NCBI GenBank assembly: GCA_035995185.1 | Contig: DASYKT010000031.1 | Coordinates: forward strand, 124,001-188,000 | Source: DASYKT01 sp035995185 | Lineage (GTDB): Bacteria > Acidobacteriota > Blastocatellia > Pyrinomonadales > Pyrinomonadaceae | Reading direction: 5' to 3' | DNA: 64,000 bases | In this document: positions 16,286 through 24,583 of the stretch, piece after piece | Position numbering within the stretch: the first letter of the stretch is position 1 | How the letters are laid out: the number at the start of each line of letters is the position of its first letter | Made by a program: the position numbers and the translations under genes | Notes under the pieces: model-generated | What the model was told of the DNA's origin: nothing | The model's input: the letters and a program-made list of their open reading frames with translations, nothing else | The model's database searches: none

Positions 16286-16380
16286 GGAATGCGGAGTGTG
16301 GAATGCGGAGTAGCCAATGTTATCTCTGTCGCTTTCGTTTATTATTCACCCTGTTCCTCATTCCGCATTCCTCATTCCCC
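16283..16380. repeat. inverted repeat of GAATGCGGA units
   Basis: The left arm 16283-16311 (GAGGAATGCGGAG...GAATGCGGAGTA) is matched by the right arm 16351-16380 (TTCCTCATTCCGCATTCCTCATTCC) in reverse complement. It begins at the queC stop and may form the 3' end of that transcript. Confidence 0.65.
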
Positions 16381-16510
16381 GTTGCCGCTTTTACTATTAT
16401 CATTTTCGGTAAATTTGAGTTAAAATTTAGGAATCTAACAACTAATATCCCGCCCGCGACATCTTAAGCGGGGAAGAAAAGTTGTCCCTGAGTATAGTGG
16501 AGGAAGCTAA

Positions 16511-17824
16511 ATGCATCGTAAAAGTTTAATAACAAGTTTATTTATTATTGCTGTGGTTTTTGCGGCCAGTATCGGTGTTTCGGCGCAAGCGTTCATCGCC
16601 CGCGGCAAGGTCGAAATGCGGCAGGCGGACGGAACAGTGGTGCCCGTTGAGGGCGCGATGATCGACGTTTTCCGTACCGACATCAGCCTCAAAGGCATTT
16701 CCGCCAAGACCAATAAAAAAGGCGAATACAATATTGCCGGGCTTACCTTCGGCGGAGTTTTCATATTTGCCGCCAGCGCACCCGGCGCCGCGCCGGATAT
16801 CATTCCCGACATCAAGGGAAGTATCGAGAGGTCATTCGATTTTGTCTTGAACGCGGGTGACGGCAAGCGGCTCACTATGGAAGAAGCCCTGGCGTTAAAG
16901 ACATCGGGAAATTATGCGACCTCGGGCAGCGAGGCCAAACTAACCCCCGCACAGCTGAAGGCGCAGGAAGAACAGCAAAAGAAAATCGCCGAGGTAACCG
17001 CCAAAAACGCCAAGATCCAGGACGTTAATAAGGTGATCGATTCCTCGGTCAAAGAAGGAAATGCAGCCTTTCAGGCCAAAGATTACAACACGGCGATCAC
17101 TAAATATACCGAGGGTATAACCGCCGATCCGGAATACCTGGGCAGTGCTCCTATCTTGTTGAATAATCGGGCAGTTGCGCTCAGACAGCGGGCCATCGAC
17201 CGCTACAATGCTTTTAATAAGACCAAGGACGCTGCCGATCAGGCGGCGGCCAAAGCCGATCTTCTGGCTTCATATGATTCAGGCAAGGCCAGTCTGGCCC
17301 TGACCGCTAAAGCCAGCTCTGCGGACCCGGAAATTACCAATAAACTTCCGCAATACAAGGCGGATGCTAATAGCGCTGTCCGGGAAGCCTTACGTCTGTT
17401 GGCCAAAACAAAGCTGGATACGACAAAAATGGATGAATTGGCGACTTTGTACGATGCGACCATAGCGGCTGAGCCTGCTCCGGATAAAAAGACGGCTTTT
17501 CGTATGGAAATGGCCGATGTCTTTCGCGAAACCGGCGATTGTGATAAGGCTGTTACGACTTATAACCTTATCCTGGCGGAAAAACCCGATGATCCGGACG
17601 CCCTGGCCGGCGCCGGCCTGTGCACGGTAAATATTGGGTTTAATGGCGATAACAAAGAAAAACTCCAGGAAGGTCTTAATATTCTGCAGCATTTTGTGGA
17701 TGTCGCCCCGGACACCCATAAATTGAAGGCGGATGCTAAAAATACCATCGAATATCTTAAGACCGAGCAAAAATTGGCTCCGGTCAAGACGACCGGTAAA
17801 GCGCCGGCGAAAAAGAAAACGTAA
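16511..17824 (+). CDS. secreted TPR protein with carboxypeptidase-regulatory-like domain
   Basis: A GGAGG site 9 nt upstream supports the ATG. The 437-aa protein has a signal peptide (1-26, ending VSAQA). A beta-sandwich domain at about 28-118 (GKVEMRQADGTVVPVEGAMI, GEYNIAGLTFGGVF) is like CarboxypepD_reg. A Gln/Lys/Ala-rich helical linker (140-180) follows, then TPR repeats from about 185 to 420 (AFQAKDYNTAITKYTEGITADPE and DVFRETGDCDKAVTTYNLIL). The protein ends with a basic Ala/Lys tail. It probably acts as a periplasmic scaffold. The gene lies just upstream of the pilus operon but is separated from it by a terminator. Confidence 0.85.
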   Translation: MHRKSLITSLFIIAVVFAASIGVSAQAFIARGKVEMRQADGTVVPVEGAMIDVFRTDISLKGISAKTNKKGEYNIAGLTFGGVFIFAASAPGAAPDIIPDIKGSIERSFDFVLNAGDGKRLTMEEALALKTSGNYATSGSEAKLTPAQLKAQEEQQKKIAEVTAKNAKIQDVNKVIDSSVKEGNAAFQAKDYNTAITKYTEGITADPEYLGSAPILLNNRAVALRQRAIDRYNAFNKTKDAADQAAAKADLLASYDSGKASLALTAKASSADPEITNKLPQYKADANSAVREALRLLAKTKLDTTKMDELATLYDATIAAEPAPDKKTAFRMEMADVFRETGDCDKAVTTYNLILAEKPDDPDALAGAGLCTVNIGFNGDNKEKLQEGLNILQHFVDVAPDTHKLKADAKNTIEYLKTEQKLAPVKTTGKAPAKKKT

Positions 17825-17846
17825 AAGAATAGAGATAGCAAAGAAA

Positions 17847-17890
17847 ATAAAGGCTGCGCGGTCTCCCGGATCGCGCAGCCTTTATCTTTT
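17847..17890 (+). terminator. rho-independent terminator
   Basis: ATAAAGGCTGCGCG and CGCGCAGCCTTTAT form a 14-bp stem with an 11-nt loop, followed by CTTTTT. It closes the TPR gene 23 nt after its stop. Confidence 0.88.
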
Positions 17891-17927
17891 TAGATCAAAA
17901 TGACCGTTCAATTTGCGAAAAAACAGC

Positions 17928-17955
17928 TTGACACTCTCACCTTCAAAAATATACT
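17928..17955 (+). promoter_or_regulatory. sigma70-like promoter for the pilus operon
   Basis: TTGACA (17928-17933), 16 nt, then TATACT (17950-17955). It lies between the terminator of the TPR gene and pilB, leaving a leader of about 120 nt. Confidence 0.6.
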
Positions 17956-18082
17956 ATAGATACAACGGTGTTTATCATCGTTACTAGAAGTTTTAACAAA
18001 CCTCCCGATTAATGTCCTAAACAGCCTTCCTCAAGGTTAAATATGAATAAATAAGGATTTTACGGCTCCTTTTACGAAATAA

Positions 18083-19942
18083 ATGTCGGCGAAATTAGGC
18101 GAAATTCTCGTCAGAGAAAATCTTATTACCTCCGAGCAGTTGAGAGAGGCATTGGACTACCAGCGTCAGTCTGGCGGACGGCTGGGGTCTAACATTGTCA
18201 AACTCGGCTTTATCTCGGATGACGTTATTACCGCGGTATTGTCGCGGCAATACGGCGTTCCTTCGGTAAATTTAGAGCTTTTCCAGATCGAAAAAGAAGT
18301 TATCAACCTGATCCCACAGGAAGTGGCCCAGAAATACTCCGTCCTGCCCATCTCAAAAGTAGGCGCCACCCTGACCTTGGCTATGGCCGACCCGACCAAC
18401 GTCTTCGCCATGGACGATATCAAGTTCATGACGGGACTAAGCGTGGAACCGGTGGTCGCCTCTGAGGCTTCGGTCGATATTTCCATCTCCAAGTATTACA
18501 GCGGCTCTACTGACATAGAATTGGCAGAAGCCATAATGGAAGGCGATTTCGAGAAGATCGGCGCCAAAATAGCCAGCAAGCAGCCGGGCAGAGGCCCCAA
18601 GCTAAACAACGGCAACGGCAAGGTCAAAACCGGCAAGGAAAATATTTCCCAGGAAGACCTGAATGTTTCGCTCGACCGTTTTGAATTCGACGACCACGAT
18701 GCCGAAGATTTCGAGCTGGTCGAAGAAAACGACGAGATCGATCTCGGCGCTCTGGCCCGCGCCAGCGAAGACGCGCCGGTCGTTCGTCTGGTAAATGTTT
18801 TGCTCGTCGATTCCTTACGCCGCGGCGCATCTGACATACACATCGAGCCGTACGAAAAAGATTTTCGCATCCGCTTCCGCATCGACGGAATTTTGTATGA
18901 CATCATGCACCCGCCCATGCGCATTCGCGACGCTCTGATCTCGCGTCTGAAGATCATGGCGAAACTCGATATTTCAGAAAAACGCCTGCCGCAGGACGGG
19001 CGCATCAAGATCAAAGTAAAGATCGACAACCGCGGGCGCGAACTCGATTTCCGCGTGTCGACCCTGCCCACCCTTTTCGGCGAAAAAGTCGTGCTCCGTT
19101 TGCTCGATAAAGACAAACTGATGCTCGATATGACCAAACTCGGATTTGAAGAAGAGAGTCTGGAAATGTTCCAGCGCAATATTTCAAAGCCGTACGGAAT
19201 GGTGCTGGTGACCGGGCCGACCGGTTCCGGAAAAACAAACACATTGTATTCGGCGCTGCAAACTTTAAACACGCCGGAAACCAATATCATGACCGCCGAA
19301 GACCCGGTCGAATTCAATCTTCCGGGGATTAACCAGGTGCAGATGAAAGAGCAGATCGGCCTTAATTTCGCCGCCGCCCTGCGTTCGTTCCTGCGCCAGG
19401 ATCCGAACATCATCCTGGTCGGTGAAATTCGTGATTTTGAAACCGCCGAAATAGCTATCAAAGCTGCTCTCACCGGGCACCTCGTTCTCTCAACCCTTCA
19501 TACGAACGATGCGCCTTCTACTATCTCCCGTTTGGTCAACATGGGTATCGAACCCTTTTTGGTGGCCACCAGCGTCAACATCATCCAGGCACAGAGACTT
19601 ATCCGCCGCATTTGCGAACAGTGCAAGGAAGAAACCACCCTGCCGCCGGAAGCTTTGCTCGAGGCAGGTTTCAAGGCCGAGGAAATTTCCACTCTTAAAA
19701 CCTACAAAGGCCGCGGATGCCAGGTCTGTAACAACACCGGTTTCAAGGGAAGGGTCGGTCTTTACGAAGTAATGGAAGTAGTTGACGAATTGCGTGAATT
19801 AATAATCATCGGCGCGACGGCGCTGGAGATTCGGAAAAAGGCGAGCGAACTGGGAATGCTCAGTTTGCGTGAATCGGGTCTGTGCAAGATCCGCGCCGGT
19901 ATAACGACGATCGAAGAAGTACTTAAGGAGACAGTTCTTTAA
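18083..19942 (+). CDS. pilB: type IV pilus extension ATPase PilB
   Basis: PilB powers pilus assembly at the cytoplasmic face of the inner membrane. At 619 aa it is slightly longer than most. An N-terminal MshEN/T2SSE_N domain (1-140; GEILVRENLITSEQLREAL) is followed by a charged acidic linker (150-225). The ATPase core carries Walker A GPTGSGKT (378-385), the Asp box with Glu in MTAEDPVEF, Walker B ILVGEIRDFETA and the His box LSTLHTNDA. A tetracysteine zinc motif (RRICEQCKEE and GRGCQVCNNTGFKGR) is typical of PilB/GspE. It is the first gene of pilB-unknown-pilT-pilC. Confidence 0.97.
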   Translation: MSAKLGEILVRENLITSEQLREALDYQRQSGGRLGSNIVKLGFISDDVITAVLSRQYGVPSVNLELFQIEKEVINLIPQEVAQKYSVLPISKVGATLTLAMADPTNVFAMDDIKFMTGLSVEPVVASEASVDISISKYYSGSTDIELAEAIMEGDFEKIGAKIASKQPGRGPKLNNGNGKVKTGKENISQEDLNVSLDRFEFDDHDAEDFELVEENDEIDLGALARASEDAPVVRLVNVLLVDSLRRGASDIHIEPYEKDFRIRFRIDGILYDIMHPPMRIRDALISRLKIMAKLDISEKRLPQDGRIKIKVKIDNRGRELDFRVSTLPTLFGEKVVLRLLDKDKLMLDMTKLGFEEESLEMFQRNISKPYGMVLVTGPTGSGKTNTLYSALQTLNTPETNIMTAEDPVEFNLPGINQVQMKEQIGLNFAAALRSFLRQDPNIILVGEIRDFETAEIAIKAALTGHLVLSTLHTNDAPSTISRLVNMGIEPFLVATSVNIIQAQRLIRRICEQCKEETTLPPEALLEAGFKAEEISTLKTYKGRGCQVCNNTGFKGRVGLYEVMEVVDELRELIIIGATALEIRKKASELGMLSLRESGLCKIRAGITTIEEVLKETVL

Positions 19943-19959
19943 GAAGTAACGGAGGGGTT

Positions 19960-20814
19960 ATGTTGCGAGCAATAGCATTGTCACTAGTTTTATTAATGTC
20001 CTTCGGAACGGTGGTCACATTGATGACCGATCAGTCCGAAGCATCCGCAAAGTACAACAAGAAAAAGAAAAAACGCAAGAAGATCAAAAAATATTCGAAA
20101 GCCTGGTGGCGTATCTATCGCGCCAAGCAGAAACGCCGCCGAGCCTTGATGGCTCGCAAACGCGCTTTAAAAGCGCGCCAGGCGGCATCAGCCGGCAACA
20201 GCACTGAATTGACGCTGGCGAAAGATGCTTCGGGTCAGCCGGTAAAAGCGACCGTCAAGGTCACCAAATCGCGCAAGACAAAAAGCGCGGCCGCCGTCAT
20301 GGTTGCCGATACCTACCAGCCCAACGTTTTACCGTCCGGTGAAACGGCGCCGATCGGCTGGAAACGTAATGGTTCCGCCGCGGATGTACAGTTCAGATTG
20401 TCTGACAATAACGGTGCGGACGTCGGTTCAGCCGACCTTAAGGTCGTCAGCCCGTCAATGGGTATTGACACCGATTCCAGCCCGCGCATCAGAAGCGTAG
20501 GCGGAGTCTCAACGGTTGCGCTGCGCCGCACGGTCATCGACAAGATGATCAAGGACAACGGCTGGGTCGTTAATGACTTTCAGAAAGAGGTGGACGGTAA
20601 AAAAGTCTACGTAGTTTTGGCGCAATCGCCCGGAGCGGGCGGCGTGCAATCGCGCGTATTCTACTTTATGGAAGCCGATGGCAAAGTTTATAGCCTGGCC
20701 ACCAGCGCTCCGGCTGAAACGGCGGAAAAAGTAGCTCAGGATTCCGAAAAGGTTCTGAACTCGCTTCACCGTCTTACCCGTCCGGTGCAGGCGTCAGCGT
20801 CGGCACTGCGTTAA
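19960..20814 (+). CDS. exported basic protein inside the pilus operon, unknown function
   Basis: This 284-aa protein begins 17 nt after pilB with a GGAGG site before its ATG. Residues 1-30 are a signal peptide or anchor (LALSLV-like hydrophobic stretch, then QSEASA). Residues 31-80 are extremely basic, almost all Lys, Arg and aromatic residues (KKKKKRKKIKKYSKAWWRIY). Residues 130-275 form a globular region with ETAPIGWKRNGSAADVQF, VVNDFQKEVDGKKVYVVLAQ and VFYFMEADGKVYSLA. No family was recognised. Its place between pilB and pilT suggests a pilus-related or DNA-binding envelope role, but that is inference. Confidence 0.75.
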   Translation: MLRAIALSLVLLMSFGTVVTLMTDQSEASAKYNKKKKKRKKIKKYSKAWWRIYRAKQKRRRALMARKRALKARQAASAGNSTELTLAKDASGQPVKATVKVTKSRKTKSAAAVMVADTYQPNVLPSGETAPIGWKRNGSAADVQFRLSDNNGADVGSADLKVVSPSMGIDTDSSPRIRSVGGVSTVALRRTVIDKMIKDNGWVVNDFQKEVDGKKVYVVLAQSPGAGGVQSRVFYFMEADGKVYSLATSAPAETAEKVAQDSEKVLNSLHRLTRPVQASASALR

Positions 20815-20899
20815 TAACCACCCGCTATTGACCGCAACTTGAGATGCGGCGGAACGTTTGAAATATTCCGCCGCACAAACAACACCCACTAGAGGTATT

Positions 20900-22132
20900 A
20901 TGGATAACGAACAGACCCCAGGCAGCTCAGGTTTTTCCCTGCCCGAACTTTTGCGCAAGATGATCGAAATGCGCGGTTCGGACTTGCACCTGACGACCAA
21001 CAATCCTCCGCGCGTCAGAGTTGACGGGCATCTCAAGCCGCTGGACGGTTACCGCAATATGACCCCGGCGGACACCAAGCAGCTTGCCTACTCCGTTCTG
21101 ACCGATTCGCAGAAGCACCGCTTTGAAGAAAATCTCGAGCTCGATTTTTCATTCGGCCTGAAAGGGCTGGCCCGTTTTCGTGCCAACATCTTCAATCAGA
21201 AGGGTGCTACCGGCGCCGTCTTCCGCGCTATTCCTTACGAGATCAAGCAGTTCGACGAACTCGGCCTGCCAAGTATAGTTCGCGACCTCTGTAAAAAGCC
21301 TCGCGGCTTGATCCTGGTTACCGGGCCGACGGGTTCCGGTAAATCCACTACGCTGGCGACGATGGTCGACAAGATCAACACCGACCGGACCGAGCACATC
21401 ATGACGATCGAAGATCCGATCGAATTTCTGCACCAGCACAAAAACTGCCTGGTCAACCAGCGCGAGGTCAATGCCGACACGCATAGTTTCGGCGCCGCGC
21501 TCCGTACGGCTTTACGTCAAGACCCCGACGTTATCCTGATCGGCGAAATGCGCGACCTCGAAACTATCGAGATGGCGCTGCGCATCGCGGAAACCGGCCA
21601 CTTGACGTTTGCCACACTGCACACCAATTCGACCGTTTCTACCATCAACCGTATCATCGACGTTTTCCCGGCCGGCCAACAGGCGCAGATCCGCACCCAG
21701 CTCTCGCTGGTGCTCGAAGGCATTATGTGTCAGGCGCTGCTGTCGAAAGCCTCAGGAGCGGGACGCGCGATGGCGATGGAAATAATGATCCCGAACGCAG
21801 CTATTCGTAATCTGATCCGCGAAGACAAGATCCACCAGATCTATTCGATGATGCAGACCGGCCAGGACCAGTTCGGAATGCAGACCTTTAACCAGTCGCT
21901 GGCAACGCTTTATAACAGAAAGCAGATCACGCTTGAAACAGCGCTGGCCCGTTCGTCCAATTCCGACGAGTTGAGAGACCTGATCGAACGCGGCGCCGGC
22001 GTCAACGCAAATTACGTTGACCAGTCAACCCAATTTAAGAACAAGATGCAGGGTGGGCCCGCCCCCAAAGGCGGACACCCCAGTCCCTATGCCCAGGGAC
22101 GCTCTATCGGAACGCGTCCGCCGGTCCGTTAG
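20900..22132 (+). CDS. pilT: type IV pilus retraction ATPase PilT
   Basis: PilT drives pilus retraction, twitching and DNA uptake. The ATG at 20900 follows AGAGGT; the frame runs further upstream but has no better start. The protein is 410 aa. Motifs are Walker A GPTGSGKS, Asp box MTIEDPIEF, Walker B ILIGEMRDLETIEMAL, His box FATLHTNST, and the PilT-specific AIRNLIRE followed by KIHQIYSMMQTG. The final 60 residues are a Gly/Pro-rich tail longer than in most PilT proteins. It is co-oriented with pilB and pilC. Confidence 0.97.
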   Translation: MDNEQTPGSSGFSLPELLRKMIEMRGSDLHLTTNNPPRVRVDGHLKPLDGYRNMTPADTKQLAYSVLTDSQKHRFEENLELDFSFGLKGLARFRANIFNQKGATGAVFRAIPYEIKQFDELGLPSIVRDLCKKPRGLILVTGPTGSGKSTTLATMVDKINTDRTEHIMTIEDPIEFLHQHKNCLVNQREVNADTHSFGAALRTALRQDPDVILIGEMRDLETIEMALRIAETGHLTFATLHTNSTVSTINRIIDVFPAGQQAQIRTQLSLVLEGIMCQALLSKASGAGRAMAMEIMIPNAAIRNLIREDKIHQIYSMMQTGQDQFGMQTFNQSLATLYNRKQITLETALARSSNSDELRDLIERGAGVNANYVDQSTQFKNKMQGGPAPKGGHPSPYAQGRSIGTRPPVR

Positions 22133-22160
22133 TTGAACCATTTGAACAGGAGCTAAGAAA

Positions 22161-23393
22161 ATGCCTACATTTGTCTATAAAGGCCGTGACCGGATGAACC
22201 AGGTCGTAACCGGCGAAAAAGATGCCGACAATCGCGAAGCGCTGCGCATGCTGCTGCGGCGTGAGCAGATCGTGATGACCTCAGCCAATGAAAAAGGGCG
22301 CGAATTCAGCATTCCTAAGCTGAGTGCCCGGAGAAAGGTTGGGGCCAAGGAGCTTGCGGTTTTCACCCGCCAGTTTTCGGTCATGATCGACGCCGGTTTG
22401 CCGCTCGTTCAGTGTTTGGATATTTTGTCCGAGCAGCAAAAGAACCAGTTCTTTAAAGACGTGTTGGCGCAGGTACGGCAAAATGTCGAAGAGGGCTCTA
22501 CCCTGGCTGCTTCGATGGCGCGCCATCCTAAAGTTTTTGACAATCTCTATTCGAGCATGATCGAAGCCGGTGAAACCGGCGGTGTGCTCGACCTTATCCT
22601 GCAGCGTTTGGCGACACTGATCGAAAAGGTCGTCAAATTAAAACGCAGCATCGTTTCCGCGTTGATCTATCCCACCGCGGTGGTCGTGGTTGCGGTCGCG
22701 GCCATAGCCGTGATCATGGTGGTCGTGATCCCGCAGTTCGAGCAGATCTTTTTAGGCTTGCTCGGGCCCGGCGAGCTCCTGCCGTTACCGACCCGTATCG
22801 TTATGGGTATCAGCGGTTTTGTCGCCGGCTGGGGCGGCCTCGTAACCTTAATATTAATAATTGCCGGCGTGATCGGGACCTTCTTTTACTATAAGACGCC
22901 AAAGGGCCGCTACAATATCGATTGGCTGTTACTGAAGCTGCCCATCTTCGGGCCCATCCTGCGAAAGGTCGCAGTAGCCAGATTCTCGCGCATACTTTCA
23001 ACTTTGCTTTCCTCGGGCGTACCGATCCTGCAGTCTTTGGAAATTACCGCCAAGACTTCCGGCAACGTCGTCGTTGAAGAAGCCATCCTGAAAGTACGTG
23101 ACGGCGTCGAACGCGGTGAAAGCTTTGTCGAACCGCTGAAGGCCACCGACGTGTTCCCGCATATGGTTTCGCAGATGATCGGCGTCGGTGAACAGACCGG
23201 CGCGCTGGATGCGATGCTTGGCAAGATCGCCGACTTCTACGAAGAAGAAGTCGACGCCGCCATCGCCGACTTGCTGGCTTTGATCGAACCCGCGCTGATC
23301 GCCTTCCTCGGCGTCACCATCGGATCGATCGTCATCTCGATGTACCTGCCGCTCTTCTCGCTGATCGGAAAACTTGCCGCCGGCGGAAAATAG
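22161..23393 (+). CDS. pilC: type IV pilus inner-membrane platform protein PilC
   Basis: PilC (GspF/T2SF family) forms the membrane platform on which PilB and PilT act. It is 410 aa. An N-terminal cytoplasmic region (PTFVYKGRDRMNQVVTGEKDA) is followed by two T2SF repeats, each beginning LAVFTRQFSVMIDAGLPLVQCL and VARFSRILSTLLSSGVPILQSL. Three hydrophobic segments lie near 170-195, 215-245 and 375-400. AGGAG precedes the ATG by 9 nt. It is the last gene of the pilus motor operon. The minor pilins and pilin are not in this window. Confidence 0.96.
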   Translation: MPTFVYKGRDRMNQVVTGEKDADNREALRMLLRREQIVMTSANEKGREFSIPKLSARRKVGAKELAVFTRQFSVMIDAGLPLVQCLDILSEQQKNQFFKDVLAQVRQNVEEGSTLAASMARHPKVFDNLYSSMIEAGETGGVLDLILQRLATLIEKVVKLKRSIVSALIYPTAVVVVAVAAIAVIMVVVIPQFEQIFLGLLGPGELLPLPTRIVMGISGFVAGWGGLVTLILIIAGVIGTFFYYKTPKGRYNIDWLLLKLPIFGPILRKVAVARFSRILSTLLSSGVPILQSLEITAKTSGNVVVEEAILKVRDGVERGESFVEPLKATDVFPHMVSQMIGVGEQTGALDAMLGKIADFYEEEVDAAIADLLALIEPALIAFLGVTIGSIVISMYLPLFSLIGKLAAGGK

Positions 23394-23514
23394 CAGATAA
23401 ACTTTAAACAAGGGCTGTTGTCCAAAATTGTCGCTGTTCGTGAAAACGGGCAGCGGCAATTTCTTTTTTGGCGGTTTCCAAAAAGAGGTGTATAAGATGA
23501 CGAGGAGGACATTT

Positions 23515-24342
23515 ATGTCGATCAGATCCGTTTTGCTTATTGCCTTAACATGCCTGCTAGTCGGTTCCTGCGCGCGGCAGCAACCGGTGCAGCAACAACA
23601 ACCGCAGCCTTCTTTTTCCGCCGGTACGTGGATTGACCTGACGCACGATTTTTCCGATGAAACCATTTACTGGGTCAACGCGGAATCGTTTAAACGCACG
23701 ACCGTTGCCGAAGGGATGACCGATAAAGGCTACTACTATTCGGCCTACAACTACTCCGCGGCGGAGCACGGCGGAACGCATATCGACGCGCCGGTTCACT
23801 TTGGCGAGGGGCGGCATTCCGTCGAGCAGATCCCGCTGACGCAGCTTACCGCGGCGGCGGTCAAGATCGATGTATCGGACAAAGCGGCCGGTAATCGTGA
23901 CTACCTGGTGAGCCTCGAGGATATTCAAAATTGGGAAAAACAAAACGGGCAAATTCCCGGCGGCGCCATCGTGCTGCTGCAGACCGGTTTTGGAAAATAC
24001 TGGCCCGATAAAAAACAATATCTCGGCACCGATCAGAAAGGCGACGCAGCCGCCAAAGACCTTCATTTTCCGGGCCTGCACCCGGACGCCGCCAAATGGC
24101 TGGTGCAGAATCGGACCATCGACGCGATCGGCATCGACACCGCCAGCATTGACTACGGGCAATCCACCACCTTTGAATCCCATGTCGAGCTGATGACCAA
24201 CAATATCCCTGCCTTTGAAAATGTCGCAAATCTTGACCAGGTCCCGGTCAAAGGGGCTTTTGTCATCGCCCTGCCGATGAAAATAAAAGGCGGCAGCGGC
24301 GCGCCGCTGAGGATTGTGGCATTCATTTCGGAATCGAAATAA
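23515..24342 (+). CDS. cyclase-family lipoprotein (kynurenine-formamidase-like)
   Basis: The ATG at 23515 has GAGGAGG 7 nt upstream and gives a lipoprotein signal (MSIRSVLLIALTCLLVGSC, Cys19); an ATG 18 nt earlier is possible. A Gln/Pro-rich linker follows. The core is the metal-dependent cyclase/amidohydrolase family: TWIDLTHDFSDETIYW, the metal motif HGGTHIDAPVHF, GAIVLLQTGFGKYW, AIGIDTASIDYG and a C-terminal ALPMKIKGGSGAPLR. Known relatives hydrolyse N-formylkynurenine or related amides and lactones. The lipoprotein form implies action outside the cytoplasm; the substrate is not predictable. Confidence 0.9.
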   Translation: MSIRSVLLIALTCLLVGSCARQQPVQQQQPQPSFSAGTWIDLTHDFSDETIYWVNAESFKRTTVAEGMTDKGYYYSAYNYSAAEHGGTHIDAPVHFGEGRHSVEQIPLTQLTAAAVKIDVSDKAAGNRDYLVSLEDIQNWEKQNGQIPGGAIVLLQTGFGKYWPDKKQYLGTDQKGDAAAKDLHFPGLHPDAAKWLVQNRTIDAIGIDTASIDYGQSTTFESHVELMTNNIPAFENVANLDQVPVKGAFVIALPMKIKGGSGAPLRIVAFISESK

Positions 24343-24369
24343 TAAAGCAGAAAAGATCGATTTTTCAGG

Positions 24370-24396
24370 AGGCGGCGCTCGGAGGCCGCCTTTTTT
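24370..24396 (+). terminator. rho-independent terminator
   Basis: AGGCGGC and GCCGCCT form a stem around an 8-nt loop, followed by TTTTTT. It lies 28 nt after the cyclase gene. Confidence 0.85.
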
Positions 24397-24583
24397 CTAT
24401 GCAAAACTCACAACCGGGCTTCGAACATTCGCATTAAATAAAAGTTTATTTTTGTCACAAAAGCCAATCACACGGTGTTTTATTGATTGTAAAGGCTTTG
24501 CAGACCATTCCTCATTTCAGGAGCGCTGAAGTCGGCTCGGCAATCATACATAAGGGAATTTATATATTTTTTAAAGGCTTTAT

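Noticed and set aside
18496..19473. 325-aa ORF antisense to pilB
   Set aside because: It is the reverse shadow of a conserved gene, Ser/Arg-rich, with no domain.
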